From Streptomyces griseomycini (GTDB lineage Bacteria > Actinomycetota > Actinomycetes > Streptomycetales > Streptomycetaceae): a stretch of 64,000 nucleotides of DNA. Below the pieces are notes generated by a model. The model was not told the DNA's origin and made no database searches. It worked only from the letters and a program-made list of their open reading frames with translations. Where the stretch lies: the NCBI RefSeq assembly GCF_014203535.1, contig NZ_JACHJI010000021.1, positions 1-64,000 of the forward strand, read 5' to 3'. Both the position numbers and the translations under genes were made by a program. Shown in pieces: positions 11,685 through 20,650 of this stretch (the first letter of the stretch is position 1; each line of letters begins with the position of its first letter).

Positions 11685-12832
11685 GCGTCACAGCAGCACG
11701 AGGGTTCACCGCGGCGGGCGTCGCCGCCGGGATCAAGGGCGACGGCAGGCCGGACCTGGCCCTGGTGGTCAACACCGGCCCGTGCCGCGCCGCCGCGGGC
11801 GTCTTCACCTCCAACCGGGTCAAGGCCGCACCCGTGCGCTGGTCCCGGCGGGTCCTGGCGGACGGCAGGCTGACCGCGGTGGTCCTCAACTCCGGCGGCG
11901 CCAACGCCTGCACCGGCCCGGCCGGGGAGCGCGACACCCGGACCACCGCCGAGCACACCGCGCGGCTGCTCGGCGTCGACCCCGACGAGGTGGCCGTCGC
12001 CTCCACCGGCCTGATCGGCGTACCGCTGCCGATGGACAGGCTGCTGCCCGGGGTGGACAGCGCGGTCGCCGCGCTCGGCCCGGACGGCGGCAAGGCGGCC
12101 GCCGTCGCCATCAAGACCACCGACACCGTGCACAAGACGGCGGTGCTGCGGAAGGACGGCTGGACCCTGGGCGGCATGGCCAAGGGCGCGGGCATGCTCG
12201 CCCCCGGCCTGGCCACCATGCTGGTCGTGCTCACCACCGACGCCGTCGTCGAGGCCGGCGAGCTGGACCGGGCGCTGCGCGCCGCCACCCGCACCACCTT
12301 CGACCGGGTCGACTCCGACGGCTGCATGTCCACCAACGACACCGTCCTGCTGCTCTCCTCCGGAGCCTCCGGCACCGTCCCCGACCCCGGCGAGTTCTCC
12401 GCGGCCGTCCGCACCGTCTGCGCCGACCTGGCCCGCCAGCTGATCGGCGACGCCGAGGGCGCCACCAAGGACATCCGGATCGAGGTCGTCGGCGCCGCCA
12501 CCGAGGACGACGCGGTCGAGGTCGGCCGCGCCGTGGCCCGCAACAACCTGCTCAAGTGCGCCCTGCACGGCGAGGACCCCAACTGGGGCCGGGTGCTCTC
12601 CGCGATCGGCACCACCTCGGCCGCCTTCGACCCCGACCGGCTGAACGTCGCCATGAACGGGGTGTGGGTCTGCAAGGACGGCTCCATCGGCGAGGACCGC
12701 TCCCGGGCCGACCTGAGCGGCCGGGAGATCCACATCACCGCCGACCTCGCCACCGGCGCAGAGTCCGCCGTGATCTGGGCCAACGACCTGACCGCCGAGT
12801 ACGTCCACGAGAACAGCGAGTACTCCTCATGA
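11681..12832 (+). CDS. argJ: Glutamate N-acetyltransferase / ornithine acetyltransferase
   Basis: This 383-residue protein is of normal length for actinomycete ArgJ. It transfers acetyl from N-acetylornithine to glutamate, releasing L-ornithine and recycling the acetyl group. The autoproteolytic site is visible in KGAGMLAPGLATMLVV, where cleavage before the threonine makes the nucleophile of the beta chain. The end TAEYVHENSEYSS is characteristic. GTG 11681 overlaps the argC stop. It closes the acetyl cycle, so argCJBD alone can generate ornithine from glutamate once primed. Confidence 0.97.
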   Translation: MSVTAARGFTAAGVAAGIKGDGRPDLALVVNTGPCRAAAGVFTSNRVKAAPVRWSRRVLADGRLTAVVLNSGGANACTGPAGERDTRTTAEHTARLLGVDPDEVAVASTGLIGVPLPMDRLLPGVDSAVAALGPDGGKAAAVAIKTTDTVHKTAVLRKDGWTLGGMAKGAGMLAPGLATMLVVLTTDAVVEAGELDRALRAATRTTFDRVDSDGCMSTNDTVLLLSSGASGTVPDPGEFSAAVRTVCADLARQLIGDAEGATKDIRIEVVGAATEDDAVEVGRAVARNNLLKCALHGEDPNWGRVLSAIGTTSAAFDPDRLNVAMNGVWVCKDGSIGEDRSRADLSGREIHITADLATGAESAVIWANDLTAEYVHENSEYSS

Positions 12833-13908
12833 CCGTACTGAGCCCCCTGACCCCCACCGGCCTGGCCGCGGCCCGCAAGCACACCGCGCTGCCCAAGGCC
12901 GACGCCCTGGTCGAGGCGCTGCCGTGGCTGGCCCGGCACCGCGGCCGCACCGTGGTCGTCAAGTTCGGCGGCAACGCCATGGTCGACGACCGGCTCAAGG
13001 CGTCCTTCGCCGAGGACGTCCTCTTCCTGTACCACGCGGGGCTGCGCCCGGTGGTGGTGCACGGCGGCGGCCCGCAGATCAGCCGCCAGCTCGACCGGCT
13101 CGGCCTGGAGTCCCGGTTCACCGCCGGCCTGCGGGTCACCTGCGACGAGACCATGGACGTCGTGCGGATGGTGCTGGCCGGCCAGGTGCAGCGCGAACTG
13201 GTCGGCCTGCTCAACCGGCACGGCCCGCACGCGGTCGGTCTGACCGGCGAGGACGCCCGGCTGATGACGGCGGGCAAGGCGTACGCGCGGGTCGACGGCG
13301 AGCAGGTGGACATCGGCCGGGTCGGCGAGATCACCGAGGTGGACGCCGGGGTGGTACGGGCCCTGCTCGACGACGGGCGCATCCCCGTGGTCTCCTCCAT
13401 AGCCCGCAGCGGTGAGCCCTCCGACGCGGAGGGCGGGGGCGTCTTCAACGTCAACGCCGACACCGCCGCCGCGGCGCTGGCCACCGCGCTGGACGCCGAG
13501 ATCCTGATGTTCCTCACCGACGTCGAGGGCCTCTACCGGGACTGGCCGCACAGCGACGAGGTGATCTCCCGGCTCACCGTCACCGAACTCGCCGCGCTCC
13601 TGCCCGGCCTGGCCAGCGGGATGATCCCCAAGATGCGCGGGTGCCTGGACGCGGTGGCCGGCGGGGTGCGCAGCGCCCGGGTCATCGACGGCCGGGTCCG
13701 GCACGCGGTCCTGCTGGAGATCCTCGCCGACGACGGCATCGGCACCATGGTCGTCCCCGACGACCCCGCGCCCGCCCGCCCCCGCCCCGCCGCGGACGCC
13801 CCCTGCGCGGACGCCCCTGCCCCGGACGCCCCCGCCCCGGCCGCCCCGGGCACGGGTCCGGGCGGCGAGGGCGGTACGGCCGTGATGCGGCGGGAGGCGG
13901 CGGCATGA
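12829..13908 (+). CDS. argB: Acetylglutamate kinase with a C-terminal Ala/Pro tail
   Basis: Amino-acid-kinase fold: VVKFGGNAMVDD near residue 43, VVVHGGGPQI near residue 74, and VNADTAAAALA for nucleotide binding. It phosphorylates N-acetylglutamate. The protein is 359 residues, about 55 longer than usual: after GIGTMVVPDD a disordered tail of Ala, Pro and Asp repeats runs to the stop. The tail is low-complexity and overlaps no neighbour except the final four bases with argD. It looks like a lineage-specific extension rather than a fused domain. ATG 12829 overlaps the argJ stop. Confidence 0.96.
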   Translation: MTVLSPLTPTGLAAARKHTALPKADALVEALPWLARHRGRTVVVKFGGNAMVDDRLKASFAEDVLFLYHAGLRPVVVHGGGPQISRQLDRLGLESRFTAGLRVTCDETMDVVRMVLAGQVQRELVGLLNRHGPHAVGLTGEDARLMTAGKAYARVDGEQVDIGRVGEITEVDAGVVRALLDDGRIPVVSSIARSGEPSDAEGGGVFNVNADTAAAALATALDAEILMFLTDVEGLYRDWPHSDEVISRLTVTELAALLPGLASGMIPKMRGCLDAVAGGVRSARVIDGRVRHAVLLEILADDGIGTMVVPDDPAPARPRPAADAPCADAPAPDAPAPAAPGTGPGGEGGTAVMRREAAA

Positions 13909-15134
13909 GCGCGCCGTCCTCCCCGAAGGACACGGTCCGCGGGCCGTCGGCGCCCGGGCCCGTGCCCCCGCTGACGGAGCGCTGGCGCGCGGCCATGACG
14001 GACGCCTTCGGCACCCCGCGCCTGGCCCTGGTCCGGGGCGCGGGCACCCGGGTGTGGGACGACGCCGGCAAGGAGTACCTCGACCTGCTCGGCGGCATCG
14101 CGGTCAACGCCCTCGGCCACGCCCACCCGGCCGTGGTCGAGGCGGTCACCCGGCAGCTCACCACCCTCGGCCACGTCTCCAACCTGTACGCGGCCGAGCC
14201 GGCCGTGGCGCTCGCCGAACGGCTGCTCGCCCTGGCCGGCCGCCCGGGCCGGGTCTACCTCTCCAACTCCGGGGCCGAGGCCAACGAGGCCGCCTTCAAG
14301 CTGGGCCGGCTGACCGGCCGCCGGCACATGGTCGCCGCGCACGGCGGCTTCCACGGCCGCACCGCGGGCGCGCTCGCGCTCACCGGCCAGCCCGCCAAGC
14401 GCGACGCCTTCCACCCGCTGCCCGGCGACGTCACCTTCGTCCCGTACGGCGACGCCGCCGCGCTGCGGGCCGCCGTCACCGAGCGGACCGCGCTGGTGAT
14501 CCTGGAACCGGTGCAGGGCGAGGCCGGGGTCGTCACCCCGCCGCCCGGGTACCTCGCGGCGGCCCGGGAGATCACCGCGGCCACCGGGACGCTGCTGGTC
14601 CTGGACGAGATCCAGACCGGGATCGGGCGGACCGGCCACTGGCTGGCCGCGCAGGCGGAGGGCGTCCAGGCCGATGTGGTCACCCTGGCCAAGGGGCTCG
14701 GCGGCGGGCTGCCGATCGGCGCCACCCTCGCCTTCGGACCGGCCGCCGGGCTGTTCACCCCCGGTTCCCACGGCTCCACCTTCAGCGGCAACCCGGTGGT
14801 GTGCGCGGCGGCGCTCGCGGTCCTGGACACCCTCGAGCGGGAGGACCTGCTCGCCCACGTCCGGCGCCTGGGCGACCGGCTGCGCTCCGGGATCGAGGAA
14901 CTGCGCCACCCGCTGGTCGCGGGGGTGCGGGGCCGCGGGCTGCTGCTCGGCCTGGTGCTCTCCCGGCCCGTGGCCGGGCAGGTGCAGCACGCCGCCGAAC
15001 GGGCCGGGCTCCTGGTCAACGCGGCCGCCCCGGACGTGGTCCGGCTGGCCCCGCCGCTGATCCTCTCCGACGCCGACGCGGACCTCTTCCTGGACCGGCT
15101 CCCCGTCGTCCTGGACGCCGCGGCGCCGCGCTGA
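13905..15134 (+). CDS. argD: Acetylornithine aminotransferase
   Basis: The 409-residue class III PLP aminotransferase converts N-acetylglutamate semialdehyde to N-acetylornithine using glutamate. Landmarks are LDLLGGIAVNALGHAHP, SNSGAEANEAAFKL, AAHGGFHGRT, LVLDEIQTGIGRTG and the PLP-lysine segment VTLAKGLGGGLPIG. ATG 13905 overlaps the argB stop. The operon ends here without argR, argF, argG or argH, so the flux stops at ornithine, as needed for piperazate synthesis rather than arginine growth supply. Confidence 0.97.
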   Translation: MSAPSSPKDTVRGPSAPGPVPPLTERWRAAMTDAFGTPRLALVRGAGTRVWDDAGKEYLDLLGGIAVNALGHAHPAVVEAVTRQLTTLGHVSNLYAAEPAVALAERLLALAGRPGRVYLSNSGAEANEAAFKLGRLTGRRHMVAAHGGFHGRTAGALALTGQPAKRDAFHPLPGDVTFVPYGDAAALRAAVTERTALVILEPVQGEAGVVTPPPGYLAAAREITAATGTLLVLDEIQTGIGRTGHWLAAQAEGVQADVVTLAKGLGGGLPIGATLAFGPAAGLFTPGSHGSTFSGNPVVCAAALAVLDTLEREDLLAHVRRLGDRLRSGIEELRHPLVAGVRGRGLLLGLVLSRPVAGQVQHAAERAGLLVNAAAPDVVRLAPPLILSDADADLFLDRLPVVLDAAAPR

Positions 15135-15324
15135 ACCCGCGCCGCACCGAACCGGGGGTTCCGTACGTCCCCGCCCCCGCACACCCCGCCCCGCACGACG
15201 GCCGGCTGCCGGACGGCCGGAACGCCAGGACCGGCACCGCCCCGGACGGTCCGGAACAAACCCCTGCGGAACCGGACAGGCGTGCGTCCCGCAGGTCCGG
15301 ACCGGCCTCAGCGGGACCGGAAAG

Positions 15325-15423
15325 GGACTAGATAAAAAACCGCGAAGTTGGTTTGATAATTTCTGCGCAGTCCACTCCTGTCGGCTCCGGCTGCCGGAAC
15401 CATGCCGCTCGAAAGGTTGAAAG
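15325..15423 (+). promoter_or_regulatory. A/T-rich putative promoter of the exporter gene
   Basis: After argD about 190 GC-rich bases without a gene are followed by an abrupt A/T-rich patch (TAGATAAAAAACC near 15331 and TTGGTTTGATAATTTC near 15348). TTGGTT and TAATTT are possible but poorly spaced promoter elements. The patch ends with GAAAGG ahead of the MFS start. The promoter role is inferred from composition. Confidence 0.35.
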
Positions 15424-16989
15424 ATGGAAGAACGACACCCACGCCGCTGGCTCATCCTGGTGGTGCTGTGCCTCAGCACACTGGTACTGGTGGTCGACAA
15501 CATGGTGCTCACGGTCGCGGTGCCGACGATCACCGAGGAGCTCGGAGCCACCGCCCAGGACATCCAGTGGGTCCTGGAGTCCTACATGCTGGTCTTCGCC
15601 GGCCTGCTGCTCACCGCGGGAAGTCTCTCCGACAAGTTCGGCCGCCGGAAGGTCATGGTGATCGGCCTGGTCCTGTTCGGCGCGGCCTCGGCCCTCGCCA
15701 TGGAGGCCACCACCCCCGACCTGCTCATCGTCGGCCGCGTCCTGATGGGCGTCGGCGGCGCGCTGATCATGCCGAGCACCCTCTCCATCCTGATCACGGT
15801 CTTCGACGAGACCGAGCGCCCCAAGGCGATCGCCGCCTGGAGCGCGGTGGCCATGGTCGGCCTGGTCGGCGGCCCCCTCCTGGGCGGCGCCCTGCTCGCC
15901 CACTACTGGTGGGGCGTGGTCTTCCTGATCAACATCCCGATCGCCGCGCTCGCCATCGTCGCCGCGCTGGTCCTGATGCCGGAGTCCAAGGGCCCCTGGC
16001 GCAAGGCCGACCCGGTCGGCATGGTCCTGTCGGTGGTCGGCATGACCGCCCTGGTCTGGACGATCAACGAGCTGCCCAAGGGCGGTCTGTCCCACACCGG
16101 CACCCAGGTCTCCCTGGCGGTCACCGTGGTCGGCCTGATCGCCTTCGCCGTCTGGGAGAAGCGCCACCCCTCCCCGATGGTCCCGCTCGCCCTGTTCCGC
16201 GACCGCGTCTTCACCGGCGCCAGCTTCTCCCTGGTCCTGCTCACCCTCGCCAACGGCGGGCTGATGCTGGTCCTCACCCAGTACCTGCAGTTCGTCCTCG
16301 GCTACACCCCGACCGAGACCGGCCTGGCCTTCACCCCGCTCGCGGTGGCCACGCTGCTCTTCAACACCATCGGCGCCTCGCTGATCGCCAAGACCGGCAA
16401 CCGCCCGATGGCCGTCACCGGCCTGCTCGTCATCGCCTCCGGCTTCGCCCTGCTGTCCACGCTGTCCATCGGTGACAGCTGGGTGGTCCTGGCCGGCGCG
16501 ATGTGCCTGATGGGCGCGGGCAGCGGTCTGGCCATGCCGGCCGCCATGGCCGCCATGATGGGCGCCATCCCCGAGGAGCACGCCGGTGTCGGCTCCGCGC
16601 TGAACGACACCATCCAGCAGGCCGGCGCCGCCCTCGGTGTCGCCGCCCTGGGCGCCGTCCTCACCGGCGTCTTCTCCTCCAACCTGCCGGACGGCGCCTC
16701 CGAGGCGGCCCGGCACTCCATCGGCGACGCGCTGGCCGAGGCCGGGCAGGACAAGAGCCTGCTCGCCCCCGTCCACGAGGCCTTCACCCAGGGCATGTCC
16801 GCCAGCTTCCTCGCCGGTGCCGCCGGCGTGGTGGCCGCCGCGGTCCTCGCCCTCTTCCTCATGAAGGAGCCCAAGGGGCTCGTGAGGGAGCCCCGGCCGA
16901 CGGACGGCGATCCGGCCGTCGGCACCGCCGGGCGGACCCCGGAGCGGGCGGAGGAGCAGGACCAGGGCAAGGACCTGGCGATGCACTGA
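15424..16989 (+). CDS. DHA2-family (EmrB/QacA-like) MFS exporter
   Basis: The 521-residue membrane protein has a short basic start (MEERHPRRW) followed by many hydrophobic helices, consistent with the 14-helix DHA2 drug:proton antiporter group. Motif A reads GSLSDKFGRRKVMV after helix 2, and motif C-like WSAVAMVGLVGGPLLGGALLA lies near helix 5. The C-terminus is hydrophilic and charged. Genes of this kind in NRPS clusters usually export the product and confer self-resistance. It follows argD on the same strand, but the A/T-rich gap suggests its own promoter. Confidence 0.93.
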   Translation: MEERHPRRWLILVVLCLSTLVLVVDNMVLTVAVPTITEELGATAQDIQWVLESYMLVFAGLLLTAGSLSDKFGRRKVMVIGLVLFGAASALAMEATTPDLLIVGRVLMGVGGALIMPSTLSILITVFDETERPKAIAAWSAVAMVGLVGGPLLGGALLAHYWWGVVFLINIPIAALAIVAALVLMPESKGPWRKADPVGMVLSVVGMTALVWTINELPKGGLSHTGTQVSLAVTVVGLIAFAVWEKRHPSPMVPLALFRDRVFTGASFSLVLLTLANGGLMLVLTQYLQFVLGYTPTETGLAFTPLAVATLLFNTIGASLIAKTGNRPMAVTGLLVIASGFALLSTLSIGDSWVVLAGAMCLMGAGSGLAMPAAMAAMMGAIPEEHAGVGSALNDTIQQAGAALGVAALGAVLTGVFSSNLPDGASEAARHSIGDALAEAGQDKSLLAPVHEAFTQGMSASFLAGAAGVVAAAVLALFLMKEPKGLVREPRPTDGDPAVGTAGRTPERAEEQDQGKDLAMH

Positions 16990-17020
16990 CCGGCCGCCCC
17001 CCGCGTCGCCCGGCGACGCT

Positions 17021-17049
17021 CCGGGCCGGGCCCACGGGGCCGGGCCCGG
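17021..17049 (+). terminator. GC-rich hairpin after the MFS gene
   Basis: A 13-bp stem with one mismatch, arms 17021-17033 and 17037-17049, built from alternating CCGGGCC and GGGCCGG blocks around a 3-nt loop. It lies 32 bases past the exporter stop and plausibly ends the cluster transcript. Confidence 0.5.
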
Positions 17050-17163
17050 AACCGCCGGGAGGGCGGTGCCGCACGATCCCCGAGACACCGAACCTCAGGA
17101 ATCGTCCGGCACCGCCCTTGTCGTGTTCACACCATGCTGTCCGCCCGTCCCCCGGGGGAGTCC

Positions 17164-17808
17164 ATGACCTTCACACCCGTGTCCGTGCCCGTCCCGCCCG
17201 GGCCCACCGCCCCGCCCGCTCCCGCTCCGCCCCGCCCGGTCACCCTGCGCCGGGTGCTCGCCTGGACCGCCGACTTCGCGCTGGTCCTGCTGCTCGCCTG
17301 GCTGCTCGGCGGCCTGACCCTGCGCCGGGCGCTCGTGCACTTCGCCGACGCCGCCGACCTCGTCCGGTCGGACGGCTGGGAGCTGCTGACCGGCCGCGGG
17401 GACGCCGTCGACCGGATCGAGCACCTGCTGTGGACGACGTGGCGCCGGGTCGCCCTCCTGGTGATCCAGGCCTTCGCCCTGCTGGTGGCCGGCACCTTCC
17501 TCTACCACTGGATCTCGCTGGCCCTCTTCCGGCGCACCCCCGGCAAGGCCCTGGCCGGCCTCGAGGTCGCCTCCTGCACCCGGCGCGCGGCCGCCGTGCG
17601 CGCGGCCGTCAGCACCACCGCCGACGTCGCCTGCTTCGCGCTCGCCTGCTGCCTGCTGGTCTCCGGGGCGTTCGCCGCCGCCTTCGCCGTCTGGCTGATC
17701 TCGGTGATCGTCTTCTGGTCCAACGTCCTGCCGGCCCTGACCGCGTCCCGCCGGTCGATGGCCGACCGCCTGGCCGGGACCACCGTGGTGCGGCGCTCCG
17801 GTCGCTGA
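17164..17808 (+). CDS. RDD-family membrane protein
   Basis: This 214-residue protein has a proline-rich cytoplasmic start, then LRRVLAWTADFALVLLLAWLLGG (the R..D.. pattern of RDD proteins). A second hydrophobic segment is near LLVIQAFALLVAGTFLYHWI, followed by RRTPGKALAGLEV, the conserved RDD signature. Two more helices precede SMADRLAGTTVVRR at the end. RDD proteins are small transporters or membrane-associated proteins of uncertain substrate. ATG 17164 follows GGGGGAG closely; an in-frame ATG at 17134 is possible. No functional link to the NRPS genes can be shown. Confidence 0.85.
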   Translation: MTFTPVSVPVPPGPTAPPAPAPPRPVTLRRVLAWTADFALVLLLAWLLGGLTLRRALVHFADAADLVRSDGWELLTGRGDAVDRIEHLLWTTWRRVALLVIQAFALLVAGTFLYHWISLALFRRTPGKALAGLEVASCTRRAAAVRAAVSTTADVACFALACCLLVSGAFAAAFAVWLISVIVFWSNVLPALTASRRSMADRLAGTTVVRRSGR

Positions 17809-17935
17809 CCCGTTCATCCACAGAAAGAACCGCCGTCCTGGTTTTCAACCGTCCAATCGTGACGGGTTGCACGGGGGGAAGCGATCAGACCCCACCGGAA
17901 AGAGCGCGACCGGTCTGTACGGGAAGGGACGGGAA

Positions 17936-17989
17936 GAGGGCGTGGGAAGAGGGCCGGGGATCCTTCCCCGGCCCTCTTCCCACGCCCTC
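17936..17989. terminator. Perfect 24-bp-stem bidirectional terminator
   Basis: The arms 17936-17959 and 17966-17989 are exact reverse complements over 24 bp, with a 6-nt loop (ATCCTT). It sits between the convergent RDD gene (plus) and the hydrolase gene (minus), so it likely terminates both. Confidence 0.85.
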
Positions 17990-18005
17990 CCGGAGCCGTC
18001 CGCGC

Positions 18006-19457
18006 TCAGGCCACCTTCGGCGCCGCCCGCATCCCGATGTACACGCACGCCGTGCCGTCCGAGAGCGTGGAGAACACCACGGGCATCCAGTCCGCGCTGT
18101 ACGCGCCGCTGCCCGGGCCGGCGAAGACGGTGGAGGAGAGCGGCACCAGGTCCATCTCCAGCGGCGGGGAGAAGTCCTTCATCCCGTCGACGAACTCGTA
18201 CACCAGGTGCGCCGCGCCCTCCCGCTCGGTGACCGTGATGACCACGCCCTCCCGCCGGTAGACGCCGGTCAGCGGCGCCAGGTCCACCGCGGGCGGCTGC
18301 TCGGGCGGGGCGAACGCGGCGGGCATCCGCACCCCGGCCAGCGACTGCAGCAGCTCCCCGAACAGGTCCTCGTAGAGCCGGCGCGCGTCCCCGCCGTTGG
18401 TGAGCAGCACCAGGGCGACCTTCGCCCCGGGCGCCACCCGCAGGAACCCGTACTGCCCGATCGAGGCGCCGTCGTGGCCGAAGCCGGGCGTGCCCTCCCA
18501 GTCGTACAGCGTCCAGCCGAGTCCCCAGCCGTCCGCGCTCACCGTCCACTTGTCGGGGACGTCCACCTCGCGCCGCTGCATGGCGCGGACGGACTCGGCC
18601 GAGAGCAGCCGCCCGCCCCCGGGCAGGAGCCCCTCGTCCAGGTGCAGCTTCGCCAGCCGGGCCACGTCGCCGGCGCTGGCGAGCACCCGGCCGTAGGGGC
18701 CGGCCGAGCGCGGCATCAGGTCCCAGGCGGGGGCCGGGGCCGGCTCCTCGCCCAGCTCGCCCAGGTGTCCCATGGCCGCCCGGTGCGCGAGCGCCTCCTC
18801 GGGCAGCGTCATGGTCCGCTCCAGCCCGAGCGGGGTCAGCAGGCGCTCCTTCAGCGCCGTGTCCCAGGTCTGCCCGGTGAGCACCTCCACGATCCGGCCG
18901 AGCACGTTGTAGCCGAGGCTGCTGTAGGAGACCGCGGTGCCCGGCGGGCAGTCCAGGCCCACGTCGCGCGCCGCCTCCACGTACCGCTCCAGGCAGTCGT
19001 CACCGCGCCCCGAGTCGTAGGTGAAGTCGCAGGTCAGACCGCTGGTGTGGGAGAGCAGCTGACGGGGCGTGATGGTGCGCGAGGCCTCCTCGTCGGCGAC
19101 CGTGAAGTCCGGCAGCACGGCGCGGACCGGGGCGTCGAGGTCCAGCCTGCCCTCGTCCACCAGCTGCATGATCAGCGTCGCGGTGTAGACCTTGGCGAGC
19201 GAGCCGAGCTGGAAGACCGAGTCGGTGGTGGCCTCCACCCCGGTGCCCCGGTGGAGCACTCCGCTGGCCAGCTCGTACACCGTGCCGCCGACCAGGACGG
19301 CCGCGGTGGCGCCGGGGACGTGGTGCGCGGAGCGCAGCTGGTCCAGGCGCGACTGCCAGTGGTCGAGGTAGAGGCCGAGCCCACTGGAGTCCGCCGTCCC
19401 CCAGTCGCCGCTGACCGTCCAGTTGCCTTCGGCGTCCCAGGTCATGTTCTTCGGCAA
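18006..19457 (-). CDS. Serine hydrolase of the beta-lactamase / class C penicillin-binding fold
   Basis: This protein of about 483 residues has the SxxK motif in FQLGSLAKVYTA, a YSS motif in AVSYSSLGYNVLG in the place of YxN, and an HDG motif in FGHDGASIGQYGF. The catalytic domain is followed by a C-terminal beta-rich domain (VYRREGVVITVTEREG). Such enzymes include esterases, D-peptidases and self-resistance proteins. No signal peptide is seen, suggesting a cytoplasmic location. TTG 19457 has GGAGG seven bases upstream; the ATG at 19445 is 14 bases from the same site and is the alternative. It is divergent from a TetR gene and shares a duplicated operator with it, so it is probably the TetR target. 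Confidence 0.85.
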   Translation of the reverse strand: MPKNMTWDAEGNWTVSGDWGTADSSGLGLYLDHWQSRLDQLRSAHHVPGATAAVLVGGTVYELASGVLHRGTGVEATTDSVFQLGSLAKVYTATLIMQLVDEGRLDLDAPVRAVLPDFTVADEEASRTITPRQLLSHTSGLTCDFTYDSGRGDDCLERYVEAARDVGLDCPPGTAVSYSSLGYNVLGRIVEVLTGQTWDTALKERLLTPLGLERTMTLPEEALAHRAAMGHLGELGEEPAPAPAWDLMPRSAGPYGRVLASAGDVARLAKLHLDEGLLPGGGRLLSAESVRAMQRREVDVPDKWTVSADGWGLGWTLYDWEGTPGFGHDGASIGQYGFLRVAPGAKVALVLLTNGGDARRLYEDLFGELLQSLAGVRMPAAFAPPEQPPAVDLAPLTGVYRREGVVITVTEREGAAHLVYEFVDGMKDFSPPLEMDLVPLSSTVFAGPGSGAYSADWMPVVFSTLSDGTACVYIGMRAAPKVA

Positions 19458-19474
19458 GGCTCCTCCTCCGTTGT

Positions 19475-19504
19475 GCACACTGTTCCCTCTGTGCGAACAC
19501 CGTA
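19475..19504. promoter_or_regulatory. Putative TetR operator, copy 1
   Basis: Reads GCACACTGT, seven variable bases, then GTGCGAACACCGTA. The same arrangement with identical spacing recurs at 19806-19835. This copy lies just upstream of the hydrolase ribosome-binding site, where a bound repressor would block expression. It contains the inverted element GTG-CGAA-CAC. Confidence 0.6.
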
Positions 19505-19805
19505 CGCATCCGGGGATGCCGTACGCAACGGCGGGAATCGGACACCCCCGTGCAGCCTCCGGACGCCTTCACGGCCGCCCGCACGAGGGCGGGATCCTGA
19601 CCGTAGAACGCGGCCTTCCGCATCCGGAAGCCGTTCATACGGGCCGCCCGGGAACTCCTTGCGCACAGCGCCCCCTCCGCGGTGCAGTGTCGGGGCCCGC
19701 ACCCTCCCTCCCGTCCGGAGAGACCGATGCCGCACCCCCCGCACCGTCGCGCCCGCCGTTGCCCGAGCGCCCCCACGGGCCGCGCCCGGCGCCCGGCCGG
19801 GGAGC

Positions 19806-19835
19806 GCACACTGTACGAACGGTGCGCACACCGTA
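19806..19835. promoter_or_regulatory. Putative TetR operator, copy 2
   Basis: Reads GCACACTGT, seven variable bases, then GTGCGCACACCGTA. It differs from copy 1 in one base outside the spacer. The local inverted repeat ACGGT-N6-ACCGT fits a TetR dimer. It lies 62 bases upstream of the TetR start, consistent with autoregulation. Confidence 0.6.
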
Positions 19836-19897
19836 AGCTGACCCGGCCCGCCACCCCGGAGCCCGAAGAACGCAGAGAGTAGAAGGCGAGGACACGC

Positions 19898-20650
19898 ATG
19901 CCGCAGGGCCAGCAGCAGCCGATCCCCTCGGTCTGGACCCGCCCCCGTCCCCGACGCGAGCACCTCACCCGTGAACGCATCGTCACCGAGGCCGTCGGCC
20001 TCCTGGACGCCCACGGCATCGAGGCCCTCAGCATGCGCACCCTGGGCACCCGCCTCGGCGCCGGCGCCACCTCGCTCTACCGCCACGTGGCCAACAGGGA
20101 CGAGCTCATCGAACTCGTCGTCGACGAGGTCTACGGCGAACTGGAGATCCCGGCCGCCCCGGACCGCGCCGCCTGGCGCCCGGCCGTCGTCGAGGCCGCG
20201 ACCGCCCTGCGCGCGATGGTGCTCCGCCACCCCTGGGTCGCCTCGGTCCTCAGCCAGGTCGGTCTCTCCCACCTCGGCCCCAACGTCATGCGCATGTCCG
20301 ACCGGATGCTCGCCCTCTTCGAGACCGCGGGCTTCCCCGCCGACGAGACCGACAGCGCCATGAGCACCGTCGTCTCCTACGTCATCGGCGTCGCGACCAG
20401 CGAGGCCGCCTACCTCTCCATGATCGCCCGCAGCGGCGGCACCGAGTCCGACTGGCTCCGCGCCCTCCGCCCCGCCGTCGAAGCCGCCACCCGCGCCCAC
20501 CCCCACCTGCACGCCGCCCACGTCGCCCAGCACGACAAGACCCCCGGCGCCGTCCGCGACGAGACCTTCGACTACGGCCTCCAGCGCCTCCTCGACGGCC
20601 TCGCGGCCCGCCTGGAACAGCTCGGCCGCTCCGCGGCGGCGGGGTCGTGA
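19898..20650 (+). CDS. TetR-family repressor (TetR_C class)
   Basis: The 250-residue protein has an N-terminal HTH: LTRERIVTEAVGLLDAHGIEALSMRTLGTRLGAGATSLYRHVANRDELIELVVDEVYGEL (residues about 24-83). The C-terminal ligand-binding domain resembles the TetR_C group (LRHPWVASVLSQVGLSHLGPNVMRMSDRM). It is transcribed divergently from the serine hydrolase. The two near-identical operator-like elements in the gap suggest it represses both genes and is released by a small ligand, possibly the hydrolase substrate. Confidence 0.93.
   Translation: MPQGQQQPIPSVWTRPRPRREHLTRERIVTEAVGLLDAHGIEALSMRTLGTRLGAGATSLYRHVANRDELIELVVDEVYGELEIPAAPDRAAWRPAVVEAATALRAMVLRHPWVASVLSQVGLSHLGPNVMRMSDRMLALFETAGFPADETDSAMSTVVSYVIGVATSEAAYLSMIARSGGTESDWLRALRPAVEAATRAHPHLHAAHVAQHDKTPGAVRDETFDYGLQRLLDGLAARLEQLGRSAAAGS

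Noticed and set aside
16503..19841. An 1112-residue plus-strand open frame
   Set aside because: It runs across the MFS, RDD and hydrolase genes in shifted or antisense frames; the sequence is Arg/Pro/Gly-rich with no domain.
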